Shown here: piece by piece, positions 9,600 to 18,075 of the stretch
Numbering within the stretch: position 1 is the first letter of the stretch
Layout of the letters: every line of letters begins with the position of its first letter
DNA from: Planctomycetaceae bacterium
GTDB lineage: Bacteria; Planctomycetota; Planctomycetia; Planctomycetales; Planctomycetaceae
Reading direction: 5' to 3'
DNA: 43,473 nt
NCBI GenBank assembly: GCA_029243145.1
Contig: JAQWSQ010000138.1
Location: 1 to 43,473 of the forward strand
The notes under the pieces: generated by a model
Told to the model about the DNA's origin: nothing
What the model saw: the letters and a program-made list of their open reading frames with translations, nothing else
Database searches by the model: none
Translations under genes and position numbers: made by a program

Positions 9600-9836
9600 T
9601 AAGTTTTGTATGAGTTATAGTGTCTCAAAACTGTCAAACGCCCGATTCAAACGGATGTTTTAATCAATTGTATGATACGTCTGGAATAGTAAAAGTGAGA
9701 TTATGGACGTATCACTCAATTTGGCCACGAAGTGATCATGTGGAAATCTCTAAATCCAATGATTGAAATGGGAGATGGTCTTTCTGGAACCCATCATCGC
9801 TAGTGTCAAACGCAGAAGAAGACCGTTGTCGCACCG

Positions 9837-11726
9837 TCAAGGAACTTTGTTGTCAGTCCCTTCTAGTTCGTTGAGTGCCCGGTTGAGAACGCGAACAGTA
9901 TATTTCCCATTCGCGACAAGCCCTTTTCGATAAGCATTGTTGCGCTTCATGCCTTTGATCACAGGACGAGCCTGTTCGTCGATTTCGTCCAAGACATTAG
10001 CGGCATGGACTCTCGCCCATTGGCTGCCGTTATCGAGAACATCGATTAGTACCGGAAGTGCTTCTTCTGGACGATCCATTCGGCAGAGGGCTCGAGCGGC
10101 CGCAACTCGGACGCTTTCGGATTGATCGTTGATAGCAATGAGGACCAATTGTGGTTCCGCTCCGAGTCCCGCTTTTCCCATATTCCCCAAACCGATGGCG
10201 GCCCAGTACCGGAACGTGGATTCATCGTGCTTGAGAAGAGAATTCATTACGTCAAAAGAATCAGGGCCTGATAATGAAGTCGATGCTGCCAGCCGCAACT
10301 GCACCATGAATTTGATCGCATCGGGTGATTTGTTCAAAATAGCCCAAGCCGAACCGAGTTTTTTTTCACGTGCGTTAATCTCTGCTTCGGGGACAAGACC
10401 GAGGTCTCGCGTCTCCAGTACCCAATCGAGATGTTTGATTCGCAAACGTTCGAGAATCTCTTTGTACTCTGGATTCGTGGCCAGATTATTCATCTCGTGT
10501 GGGTCGTTCATTGTGTCGTAAAGTTCCTCAATGGCTTTCTCCGGTTCCAGAAATCTTGCAACTCCTGCTGACACATTTCCCATTTTCTGAGTCTTGCGTA
10601 TTTCCCGCATGGTGGCTCCACTTTCGGGGGTGTTCATGTGTTGGTAGTACGTCTTGAAGGGTTCGTAATTGCGGATGTATTTATACCGTTGATCGCGTAC
10701 CGCACGAATGATGTCATATCGTTCGTCCATACGGTCGCGAGCGCCGTAGACATACTCTCGCGGCGTGGGACAATTTGTTCCCAGAAACGATTGGCCGTGC
10801 ATGTGGTCTGGGATAGTTGCCCCGGCAAGATTGAGAGCCGTTGGTCCCAAGTCAATCAAACTGACGAGTTGATTCGAGATAGATCCTGGCTTTCCCTGAT
10901 TGCCGATTCGATACTTTTCCGGTATGCGAACAATTAACGGCACATGCATGCCCGAGTCGTATAGCCAGCGTTTGGCTCTCGGTAATCCCACTCCATGATC
11001 GGACCAGAAGACAACGATTGTGTCATCGGCAAGCCCGTTTTCTTCCAGTTGTTGTAGGTGTTGTCCCACCCAGCGATCAAGAGCCGTGATAATGTCGTAA
11101 TAACGTCCCCAGTCTTCCCGAGTTGTTTTGGTATCGGGGTAGTAAGGAGGAAGTGACGCCGCGACGACGTCTCGATCATGTTTTTTGATCCCTTTCGTGA
11201 CATCTTTGTATTTGGCATCTCCCGCGATCCCCGACTCATGACAACCGGTGTAATTAAAGACTGAGAAAAAGGGTTTGTCGTCGGGACAGTTTTTCCAATG
11301 AGCTTTGCCGCTGGATGCATCCCAAGTGTTCTTGGGAGCTTTGAATTGATAATCGGTCTTTGAATTATTCGTGCAGTAATAGCCAGCTTCGCGCATCCAG
11401 ATGGGGAACGGCTTTATATGTGCGGGTAGCGTGGCATTGCATCGCATGTGCTGCGTTCCCAAAGAGGTTTGGTACATCCCCGTGATGATCGCGGATCGAC
11501 ACGGAGCACAAACACCGGCGGTCACAAATGCGTGAGTGTACCGTGTCCCCTCGGTCGCAAGTTGATCCAGATTCGGCGTCGTCGCGTTCTCATAGCCATA
11601 GCAGCCAAGGTGAGCGCTAATGTCCTCCGCCGACAGCCACAAAATATTTGGTTGATCGGCTGCCCTGAGCGAAAACGGAAGAAGAAAGAGCAGAGAAAAA
11701 GCAATCAGAACACGGCACATATTCAT
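9837..11726 (-). CDS. Secreted sulfatase with C-terminal HEAT-like repeats
   Basis: 629 residues from the ATG at 11726, chosen because the signal peptide (CRVLIAFSLLFLLPFSLRAA) then sits at the terminus; the open frame extends upstream to 11795. The sulfatase domain follows directly (NILWLSAEDISAHLGCYGY), with the formylglycine motif CAPCR at residues 73-77, a C-x-P-x-R site matured by formylglycine-generating enzyme. WSDHGVG and GMHVPLIVRIPEK are later conserved segments. The start of the domain resembles N-sulfoglucosamine sulfohydrolase-like sulfatases. The last 150 residues form helical repeats (RYWAAIGLGNMGK, VRVAAARALCRMD, WARVHAANVLDEI). It should remove sulfate from polysaccharides outside the cytoplasm; the substrate is unknown. 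It appears to be a single-gene unit. Confidence 0.9.
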   Translation of the reverse strand: MNMCRVLIAFSLLFLLPFSLRAADQPNILWLSAEDISAHLGCYGYENATTPNLDQLATEGTRYTHAFVTAGVCAPCRSAIITGMYQTSLGTQHMRCNATLPAHIKPFPIWMREAGYYCTNNSKTDYQFKAPKNTWDASSGKAHWKNCPDDKPFFSVFNYTGCHESGIAGDAKYKDVTKGIKKHDRDVVAASLPPYYPDTKTTREDWGRYYDIITALDRWVGQHLQQLEENGLADDTIVVFWSDHGVGLPRAKRWLYDSGMHVPLIVRIPEKYRIGNQGKPGSISNQLVSLIDLGPTALNLAGATIPDHMHGQSFLGTNCPTPREYVYGARDRMDERYDIIRAVRDQRYKYIRNYEPFKTYYQHMNTPESGATMREIRKTQKMGNVSAGVARFLEPEKAIEELYDTMNDPHEMNNLATNPEYKEILERLRIKHLDWVLETRDLGLVPEAEINAREKKLGSAWAILNKSPDAIKFMVQLRLAASTSLSGPDSFDVMNSLLKHDESTFRYWAAIGLGNMGKAGLGAEPQLVLIAINDQSESVRVAAARALCRMDRPEEALPVLIDVLDNGSQWARVHAANVLDEIDEQARPVIKGMKRNNAYRKGLVANGKYTVRVLNRALNELEGTDNKVP

Positions 11727-11926
11727 TCCAATCGACAATGGATGACACTTTTGTAGAGTCGAATTATCAACGGAGCCGTGCCAAAGATCAAACACTTATT
11801 CTCTGTTTTGCATTGAAAGTGACTCGGCAATTTCGTTCTGATAAGAAGAACCTATCGCAGAGAGCGAACTGATCTGATAATCTGAAATGATCAAATTCGA
11901 ATGAGATCGTCTATTATTCAGGTGAG

Positions 11927-12129
11927 GTGATATTGACACCCGACGAAGCCTTGGCGCACCAGATTCAATTGTATCGGCAAATGACCGGCGAGCAGCGGCT
12001 GAAAATTGCACTTGATCTGCACGAGTTCAGTTGTGAGATGTCGTGCGCAGGAATCCGACATCGACTCCCGATGCAACAGATCGTGAAGTTTCAGAGTTAT
12101 TAAGGCAACGGATTGAGGTGACTCGTTGA
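11927..12129 (+). pseudogene. Frameshifted remnant of a conserved small hypothetical gene
   Basis: From a GTG at 11927 the frame reads LTPDEALAHQIQLYRQMTGE and LKIALDLHEFSC, a pattern I know from conserved small bacterial proteins of unknown function (typically ...QIELYRRMTGEQRL...LHELACDVAR...). After the cysteine codon the expected sequence switches frames: DVV is in a second frame, AGIRHRLP returns to the first, and DATDREVSELLRQRIEVTR is again in the second, ending at TGA 12127-12129. The first frame stops at 12101-12103. At least two indels are needed, so the gene is decayed. It converges on the broken toxin gene next door. Confidence 0.55.
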
Positions 12130-12168
12130 TGGTGAGCTTTTGACGCATGTAACGTGTCAAGATTTCCG

Positions 12169-12527
12169 CTAAGAATCTGATTCTGCGAGTGGCGGAAGTT
12201 GCTCCAGTATGTCTCTCAGGACACTTCCGGGAACTCTTCCTGCAGCATCTTTGATGTCGTTGAAATGGACTTCCTTCAACCATCACAGATGACCACACAT
12301 CTTTTGTAGAGCCCTGTTTTGGGATGCCTGTCAGCGTGCCACGGCAACTCAACAATATTCTTGGGGAGAGAATCTGTAATTGTCGATGTGGCAGCGACTA
12401 CGACGAGAGTGGTAGATTCTTCTATTTCTTCCGTGGGAGTGATAACCACTGCGGGGCGACATTTTGGGTTACGATTCTCGGGATCAGTAATTTCCACCCA
12501 AACGATACTGCCCTGTTGTAATGCCAC
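12169..12527 (-). pseudogene. MazF/PemK-type toxin gene with one frameshift
   Basis: Starts at GTG 12527, with AAGGA about nine bases before it. The main frame encodes SIVWVEITDPENRNPKCRP, AVVITPTEEI and VELPWHADRHPKTGLYKRC, features of the PemK/MazF endoribonuclease fold, and stops after CDG near 12276. The expected tail is present in another frame: LKEVHFNDIKDAAGRVPGSV, LRDILEQLPPL, ending at TAG 12169-12171. Restoring one T near 12279-12281 would give CDW-LKEVHF and rejoin the two parts. Intact members cleave mRNA. It lies 15 bases after the probable antitoxin gene. Either a real loss-of-function mutation or a sequencing error would explain the frame change. Confidence 0.75.
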
Positions 12528-12542
12528 CTCTAGATTCCTTCA

Positions 12543-12803
12543 TCAGAATGGGCGTTCTTCTTTAGCCTCATACCATTCTGGAGCTGGTGGGTTCTCTTTC
12601 GCAAGTTGCTTCAATGTCTTCCCAGACAAGGATGATGATCGAGGTTTTCTCAATTCCCGCGTGGAGAGATAATGGGAGATCTTTGTGAAGCTTGCATTAC
12701 CTGTTTGTGAGGAAGCCACTATATCTTTCATCATTTCCTGTAGAGGCAGCTCGTCCCCTACATTTTTGGTCACATCTGGTGAAGTCTGTGATTCAACTGA
12801 CAT
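12543..12803 (-). CDS. Probable antitoxin paired with the MazF/PemK-type toxin
   Basis: 86 residues from ATG 12803; AAGG lies about nine bases upstream, and a TTG at 12809 is an alternative. The sequence is hydrophilic, with a likely disordered N-terminus (SVESQTSPDVTKNVGDELPL). It ends in LKQLAKENPPAPEWYEAKEE, a proline- and tryptophan-containing tail of the sort that antitoxins lay across MazF-family toxins. No DNA-binding fold is obvious. The start lies inside the 3' end of the DUF6941-type gene and the toxin gene follows after 15 bases, so the order antitoxin-toxin and tight coupling fit a type II system. The function is inferred from position and the tail, not from a recognised domain. 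Confidence 0.6.
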   Translation of the reverse strand: MSVESQTSPDVTKNVGDELPLQEMMKDIVASSQTGNASFTKISHYLSTRELRKPRSSSLSGKTLKQLAKENPPAPEWYEAKEERPF

Positions 12804-13227
12804 CTTCAAAACCTTCTTTTGGATTTAAAACGAGAATTCTCCGTTCAACCATAAATTCATTGTTTGCGTACAAGGCTAATCGATATTCGTCGGCTTTCGG
12901 AAAGACCAACCCTTGAAACCCAAAGGCAATTTCAGCAATGGCGCGAGGATCACTTGGGAATTCAAATTCTTCATCGATTGTTTTGATTGTTATTTCTTCA
13001 TCGGCACTTTTGAGTTCAATCCGTAAGGGGATTTTCCCTCGCCCTCCCGTGAGTACCGCATAGACGTATAAGTGAGGATGATGAAGAGGAAAATCTTTTC
13101 CGGTGATTGCAGAGAATGTTCCAGTCAGTGTGTATTTGCCGGTATAAGGATCTCGGTAAATGAAGTCACAGATCACCATCGCCAATGGAAACGGAGTGAT
13201 GGCAACAGAGTCTTCACTTTTAGACAT
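12793..13227 (-). CDS. DUF6941-type conserved protein
   Basis: 144 residues, beta-rich, without signal peptide or membrane helix. Conserved-looking segments are PLAMVICDFIYRDPYTGKYT, LTGTFSAITGKDFPLHHPHL, YVYAVLTGGRGKIPLRIEL and, near the end, GLVFPKADEYRLALYANNEF. This matches my memory of the DUF6941 family, whose members have no established activity. The gene overlaps the antitoxin start by 11 bases, so its translation is coupled with the toxin-antitoxin pair. That may be an accident of packing, or the protein may be a third component. Nothing suggests a catalytic site. Confidence 0.7.
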   Translation of the reverse strand: MSKSEDSVAITPFPLAMVICDFIYRDPYTGKYTLTGTFSAITGKDFPLHHPHLYVYAVLTGGRGKIPLRIELKSADEEITIKTIDEEFEFPSDPRAIAEIAFGFQGLVFPKADEYRLALYANNEFMVERRILVLNPKEGFEDVS

Positions 13228-13318
13228 GGAGATTCCTCGGCTGGGTCAAATTCTTATTATAGGTCTGTGAGGAGTCTTTGAGGCAATAAAATTCACGAAA
13301 AATAACGAGACGCCCCAA

Positions 13319-14716
13319 TTACCCTCGAGCTTTGATCACGTCCATGATGGCTTGCAGGTCATTTTCGGCTTGAACGGGACGGTTGCCAAAAGGCGTGTTG
13401 TGAACGCCTCGGACTGCCAAAGTCTTCTCGAACAATTCTTGATCGTTCGAGTGATAGGCGACGGTTGCGGTGGGGTCTTTCAATTGATGACCGGTGAGGA
13501 TGCAGACAACCCGGTCAGAGGGAGCGATGATTCCTTGACTGCGGAGCAGTTTCGCACCGGCGACACTCGCTCCCGAAGCCGGTTCGCAACCGAATCCACC
13601 TGCACCAACTTGTGCCTTCGCGTCGAGAATATCCTGATCAGGAACTTCGCGGACAACGCCATCACACACTTCCAACGCTCGCAAGCATTTCTTCAAATTG
13701 ACGGGACGGTTGATTTCGATTGCTGTGGCCACTGTTGAAGCGCGACGATTTTCGCGTGTCATTTCGTCGAAATAGCCTTCGATGTGATCATTTTCGGTTT
13801 GGCCGTCGTTCCAGCGTTGCCCTTCCGATTCATAGATGTCGTAAAGAGTATTTGCACCTTGAGCGTTAATGACCGCCAAGCGTGGAATGTGTGGGATCAA
13901 TCCCAACTCTTTGAGTTCCATGAAGGCTTTGCCAAATGCCGATGAGTTCCCCAAGTTGCCACCGGGGACAACAATCCAGTCTGGCACTTCCCATTGCATC
14001 GCTTCCAAAACGCGATACATGATTGATTTTTGACCTTCGAGTCGGAACGGGTTCACGCTGTTGCACAGATAGATTCCCATCTCTTGGCAAACTTCGCGGA
14101 CACGGAGGAGGGCGTCATCGAAATCACCCTGAATCTGTACGGTGAGTGCTCCGTAATCGAGTGCTTGTGAAAGTTTGCCGTAAGCAATTTTTCCGCTGCC
14201 GACAAACACAAGCACTTTCATCTTGCCGGTCGTGGAAGCATAGACTGCCAGTGATGCAGAGGTGTTTCCAGTGGAAGCACACGCGGCAGATTTCGCACCA
14301 ACCATTCCTGCGTGCGTGAAGGCCGCCGTCATGCCGTTGTCTTTGAAGCTGCCTGAAGGGTTGAGCCCTTCATATTGCAGAAAGAGATTGCCATCATCTA
14401 CGCCGACGTACTTGGCGACGGAAGGCGAATTTTGCAAAATTGTTTGCCCTTCGCCGATGGTGGCGATTTGGTCTTCGGGGGCAAACGCGATCAATTCCCG
14501 GAAACGCCAGACACCACTGAAATCGAGTGGATTCTGTCGCGAACTCCAGCGCTGTTCAAATTCTTTGAGCGATGCGGGAACTGGGATTTTGTCCCATTCG
14601 TAGGCGATGTCCAACAGCTCTCCGCATTTTGGACAACCCGTGAGTGTTTCGGTCAGCGAATACGTTGAACCACAGCTCGCCGACAAACATTTTTGAAAAG
14701 CCACTTCGCTCGACAC
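13319..14716 (-). CDS. thrC: Threonine synthase
   Basis: 465 residues. The start codon is GTG at 14716, with GAGGAAG about eight bases upstream. A zinc-ribbon-like N-terminus has Cys10, Cys15, Cys28 and Cys31. The PLP-binding lysine is Lys125 in [11 protein letters not shown]. The phosphate-binding region follows ([17 protein letters not shown]), and [15 protein letters not shown] is a further family motif. The enzyme converts O-phospho-L-homoserine to threonine in the cytoplasm, the last step of threonine synthesis. Length and motifs are typical of the bacterial long-type enzyme with an N-terminal zinc ribbon. It stands 136 bases downstream of the citrate-synthase-like gene on the same strand; a link is not evident. 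Confidence 0.93.
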   Translation of the reverse strand: MSSEVAFQKCLSASCGSTYSLTETLTGCPKCGELLDIAYEWDKIPVPASLKEFEQRWSSRQNPLDFSGVWRFRELIAFAPEDQIATIGEGQTILQNSPSVAKYVGVDDGNLFLQYEGLNPSGSFKDNGMTAAFTHAGMVGAKSAACASTGNTSASLAVYASTTGKMKVLVFVGSGKIAYGKLSQALDYGALTVQIQGDFDDALLRVREVCQEMGIYLCNSVNPFRLEGQKSIMYRVLEAMQWEVPDWIVVPGGNLGNSSAFGKAFMELKELGLIPHIPRLAVINAQGANTLYDIYESEGQRWNDGQTENDHIEGYFDEMTRENRRASTVATAIEINRPVNLKKCLRALEVCDGVVREVPDQDILDAKAQVGAGGFGCEPASGASVAGAKLLRSQGIIAPSDRVVCILTGHQLKDPTATVAYHSNDQELFEKTLAVRGVHNTPFGNRPVQAENDLQAIMDVIKARG

Positions 14717-14852
14717 AGGATACTTCCTCTTTCTGGGGGCAGGTCCTCTTGTATTATCTCGAATCGTCCAGAAAAGCTCAACGTCGGAAAGAAAGTTCTA
14801 CGCATGATTCTTCACGAATCATATGGACTAAGGCATCTCACGACAGAGCAGC

Positions 14853-15932
14853 TCACATGAAATCGTCCGCGTCGTCGATCTTGCGAGATGTGGGGCCAGT
14901 ATATTTCCAGCCACAATTGAGAGGGTTTCCTAATTGCTCCAGATAATGGGCCGTCCACGCAGGCATTCTGGTGATTGTCAGCAGTGGTGCGATCAGTTCG
15001 TGCTCAAGGCCAAGATAATGAAAGATTCTGGCAAGAGGCCAGGCGACGGTCGTTTGTCGATGCGGGCAAGCATGTTCGATGCGAGTCACGAGAGTTTCAA
15101 ACCCTGATTGCTCACGATCGTCGGCAAGAGCGAGGCAATGGGCGGTGAGAACTTCTTCGCGAGGGTCTTCTTCGGTTTGTGCCTCGATCATCGCGGGTGG
15201 AATGAGTTCGCCCGCTTCAATTTGCTCCAGCATTTGATCGACATCGGCTTCGCAATCAATTTCGTCCAAAAACTGAAACACGGCTTCCGCATCGCGAGTG
15301 ATTTGTGGGATACAACTTGCCGACATCGCTGCCAGCAAAGCCGGTCCGAATTCTCCGTTTGCAGCCGCGATGGCACGAACAGCGACATCCGACGGACATT
15401 CCGGGTCGGTCGCGAATAACAACATGATTACCGAAACAACCTGCTTCTCAATCGGCTCCGATGGGACACCCCGAAAAGAAAGCAAATACTGATCGATTAA
15501 GTCAAAAGTTGGGGGACCCGCCGGCATCGGCACTCCCTGTGAACTGCAATAGCGGACCGCCATTAGTTGCAAAAGTTGTTTCTGCAACTGTAAGCAACGG
15601 TCGATGGTCGCTTCGGCATGTGGGTGATCGTGGTGTTCATCGAAATGGCTCAGCTCGAGCAAAGCGAATTGCATCGCTTCGTACATCGACAAGTGAAACG
15701 GAAGTCCGGCGACTCGTTCCTGGACTGAAGCATCCGCATTCGGAAGTTCTTGAATGCGAGATTGCAAATCGGCTGCCATTTCGGGAGAGGAGAGATCACC
15801 ATAGAAGAGCAGGGCGTTGAGGTCGGTCATCGTCGCGCGTTCAGCAAGGTCGTACAGCGAGTAGCCTCGAATCTGTAACTGAGGGCGACGACCGTCGATT
15901 TCCGTATCGATAAGAGAAGGAGTCTCCGACAT
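14853..15932 (-). CDS. Citrate-synthase-like protein lacking catalytic motifs
   Basis: 359 residues from ATG 15932, preceded by GGGAA; the frame is open further upstream to 16016. The N-terminal part is clearly citrate-synthase-like (SLIDTEIDGRRPQLQIRGYS, LYDLAERATMTDLNALLFYG), and so is the C-terminal part (GLEHELIAPLLTITRMPAWT, AHYLEQ). Between them the hallmarks are absent: there is no GPLHGG segment and no GHxVY histidine, and the DFYSG aspartate position reads ARIFHYL. ANGEFGPALLAAM occupies the middle. The fold is probably kept, while condensation of acetyl-CoA with oxaloacetate is unlikely. A regulatory, structural or ligand-binding role is possible. A true citrate synthase should exist elsewhere in the genome. 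Confidence 0.7.
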   Translation of the reverse strand: MSETPSLIDTEIDGRRPQLQIRGYSLYDLAERATMTDLNALLFYGDLSSPEMAADLQSRIQELPNADASVQERVAGLPFHLSMYEAMQFALLELSHFDEHHDHPHAEATIDRCLQLQKQLLQLMAVRYCSSQGVPMPAGPPTFDLIDQYLLSFRGVPSEPIEKQVVSVIMLLFATDPECPSDVAVRAIAAANGEFGPALLAAMSASCIPQITRDAEAVFQFLDEIDCEADVDQMLEQIEAGELIPPAMIEAQTEEDPREEVLTAHCLALADDREQSGFETLVTRIEHACPHRQTTVAWPLARIFHYLGLEHELIAPLLTITRMPAWTAHYLEQLGNPLNCGWKYTGPTSRKIDDADDFM

Positions 15933-16150
15933 GCCAGGGGATTCCCTATGTGACTGTGTGTGGACTGTTTCTGCGAGTCTCATCCTACCGATCTGGCCAC
16001 AAATTGAACATCCCAACGCAAAGGCAAGCTCTCACGAGGTTTATCGCGATTTTTCAGCCCCTTCGATCTCACCTTGGCACTCGTTCAAATTCGGCTTATG
16101 ATTCCGCACTTGTCGATTCCTGTGACTTACCAGTTGACTGGCCCGATTCG

Positions 16151-16984
16151 ATGTCGACCGCAGATCATGCAGACTCATTTGATGAGATGACGCCCGAGTG
16201 GAACGTCCATAATGAAGATGGTTCCACCGAGCCCGTTTCGTATTCAGACGATGATGGCGATCTCTCGACACAAGAACTGGAACGACTCTATCAGCAGGCC
16301 ATGAACGTGGTTGATATGGCGGATGCGGTTGAAGATTCGTTGGGGCTCGATACGAGTGTTGAGGAATTTGCTCCAGAGTCGTCTGAACAATCTTCCGGAG
16401 AGCCGAGCCAAACACAATCACCCTCTCTGAAGGCCGTCGATTCGCCCACACCTCTTGTCCCTAAAATGCAGCCGATCCAGATCCTGGAAGCGGCATTGTT
16501 TGTGGGAGGAGCCGACTTGACGATCAAAAAATTGGGGCGTTTGCTGGGAGAAAGTGTTACGCCCGACATCGTCGAAACAGAGATCGCCAATCTCAACGAA
16601 CGCTACGAGCAACAGCAGCGACCTTACCAAATTGATTTTGGAGAAGGCGGGTATCGACTGGTCCTTAAAGCAGATTTTGAACGTATTCGAAATCGAGTGT
16701 ATGGCTTGGGACCGAAAGATGTGAAGCTCACGCAGGATGCCTTGGAAGTTTTGGCGATGATCGCCTACCGGCAGCCGGTCACACGAGAGGTGGTCATCGA
16801 GAAAGGACCGAAAAACGCCAGCAGTCTGTTGAATCAATTGCTGCGTCGGGAACTCATCATTTTGGAACGTACGGGCGACACCCGAAACGATGTGGAATAC
16901 ACCACAACCGACCGTTTCTTACAAGTCTTCGGCCTCGTCAATCTCAAGGATCTACCTCAACCCGATGACTTGGCGTTCAAATAG
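16151..16984 (+). CDS. scpB: Segregation and condensation protein B
   Basis: 277 residues from ATG 16151; the frame is open upstream to 15950, where the translation no longer looks protein-like. Residues 1-105 are acidic and likely disordered. The ScpB fold starts near QPIQILEAALFVGG, with two winged helices; LTQDALEVLAMIAYRQPVTR and NASSLLNQLLRRELI are family motifs. ScpB binds ScpA, and with SMC forms the condensin complex that compacts and separates daughter chromosomes. Typical ScpB proteins are about 180-200 residues, so the long acidic N-terminus is an extension. No scpA lies next to it here. It converges on nusB with a 17-base gap. Confidence 0.92.
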   Translation: MSTADHADSFDEMTPEWNVHNEDGSTEPVSYSDDDGDLSTQELERLYQQAMNVVDMADAVEDSLGLDTSVEEFAPESSEQSSGEPSQTQSPSLKAVDSPTPLVPKMQPIQILEAALFVGGADLTIKKLGRLLGESVTPDIVETEIANLNERYEQQQRPYQIDFGEGGYRLVLKADFERIRNRVYGLGPKDVKLTQDALEVLAMIAYRQPVTREVVIEKGPKNASSLLNQLLRRELIILERTGDTRNDVEYTTTDRFLQVFGLVNLKDLPQPDDLAFK

Positions 16985-17001
16985 GGTGTTGGACGGTCTA
17001 T

Positions 17002-17418
17002 TCACTCCGTATTCGTTTCGTCGCGGGTTTTCCGCAAACGATCCATGATGCCATTTACGAATTGGGATGACTCTTTCGTACCGTATTTGCGAGAAAGTTC
17101 AATCGCTTCATCGATGGCAACTGGGGCAGGAGTGTCGAGAAATAACATTTCATACGCACCGATACGAATGGCATTGCGGTCGGTCGTCGCCATGCGGTCG
17201 AGTGACCAGTTTTCGGCAGCGCCTGAAATCTGTTCGTCGAGTGCATCTTGGTGCTTGAGGACTCCCGAAACAAGTTCCCAACAGAACAGAAATAACTCTT
17301 CGTCTTCGAGTTGTTCACCGATCATGTTTTTTAGGATGCGTGCGTCGGCGTCCGGGTTGAAATCACTTTGAAAGAGCATCTGGAGAGCAATTTCCCGAGC
17401 TTTACTTCGACGAGCCAT
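17002..17418 (-). CDS. nusB: Transcription antitermination factor NusB
   Basis: 138 residues from ATG 17418 (MARRSKAREIALQMLFQSDF); a longer frame from 17508 adds 30 residues of unlikely sequence. The all-helical NusB family pattern is clear, with WSLDRMATTDRNAIRIGAYE, PAPVAIDEAIELSRKYGT and SSQFVNGIMDRL. NusB binds boxA RNA with NusE (ribosomal protein S10) and prevents early termination in rRNA operons. It follows ribH after 101 bases on the same strand, the same pairing (ribH-nusB) found in many bacteria, so co-transcription is likely. Confidence 0.94.
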   Translation of the reverse strand: MARRSKAREIALQMLFQSDFNPDADARILKNMIGEQLEDEELFLFCWELVSGVLKHQDALDEQISGAAENWSLDRMATTDRNAIRIGAYEMLFLDTPAPVAIDEAIELSRKYGTKESSQFVNGIMDRLRKTRDETNTE

Positions 17419-17519
17419 ATCTGAGCCTGATTCGTATTTAAAAAATGAGAAGGTCTGTTGTGAGGACCATTTGTGACAAATAATATCAATGATGAAAATA
17501 CACGTCACCGAAAATGAAG

Positions 17520-17999
17520 TCAGTCGGCCAATGACCGATAAACGGACACCATCTCCAATGCGGCTTGTGCCACCTCGATTCCTTTATGCCCGACCGACCC
17601 ACCGGCACGATCCATTGCCTGTTGATCATTCATGCAGGTCAGCACGCCAAACATGACAGGAATTCCATGATCGCGGGCGGCGTTCATGATCCCATGAGCG
17701 ACTGCATGATTGATGTATTCATGGTGCATTGTGTCTCCCTGAATGACGGCTCCCAGACAAATGACGGCGGCATAGTTGCCCGTTGATGCCAGTTTGTCAG
17801 CCAGCATAGGGAGTTCAAAAGAGCCGGGGACATAGAAGACTTCAATCTGATCGGGGCTTGCTCCGTGTTCTTTGAGAGTCTCGACAGCTCCATCGCGAAG
17901 TTTGTAGGTAATCGAATCGTTCCAGCGTGCGACGACGATGGCGAACCGTCCGTCACCCGCAGAGAGCGCTTCGTTAATTTCGGGGGCACCTTTACCCAT
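17520..17999 (-). CDS. ribH: 6,7-dimethyl-8-ribityllumazine synthase
   Basis: 159 residues. Family motifs are VARWNDSITYKLRDGAVETL, VPGSFELPMLADKLA, LGAVIQGDTMHHEYI (with the catalytic histidine) and PVMFGVLTCMNDQQAMDRAG. The enzyme condenses 5-amino-6-ribitylamino-uracil with 3,4-dihydroxy-2-butanone 4-phosphate, the penultimate step of riboflavin synthesis, and usually forms pentamers or 60-mer shells. It lies between rho (76 bases upstream) and nusB (101 bases downstream). No FMN riboswitch is visible in front of it, so a shared transcript with rho or coaE is plausible. Confidence 0.95.
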   Translation of the reverse strand: MGKGAPEINEALSAGDGRFAIVVARWNDSITYKLRDGAVETLKEHGASPDQIEVFYVPGSFELPMLADKLASTGNYAAVICLGAVIQGDTMHHEYINHAVAHGIMNAARDHGIPVMFGVLTCMNDQQAMDRAGGSVGHKGIEVAQAALEMVSVYRSLAD

Positions 18000-18075
18000 T
18001 GTCTGATCCGTTTACTGTCATCGTGACGTTGTGAATTGAGGGGAACTTGTATCTCTTACGGGTATGAGACGTGAA

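Noticed and set aside
9611..9637. Promoter for the tetR operon (TTGACA at 9637-9632 and TATAAC at 9619-9614, minus strand)
   Set aside because: The spacer is only 12 bases, too short for a sigma-70 promoter; the nearby TGAG...CTCA dyad has only four-base arms.
11796..12355. Minus-strand open frames of 71 and 145 codons opposite the pseudogenes
   Set aside because: They read across both remnants in non-coding frames and show no protein-like pattern; the plus-strand remnant and the toxin tail explain the sequence.
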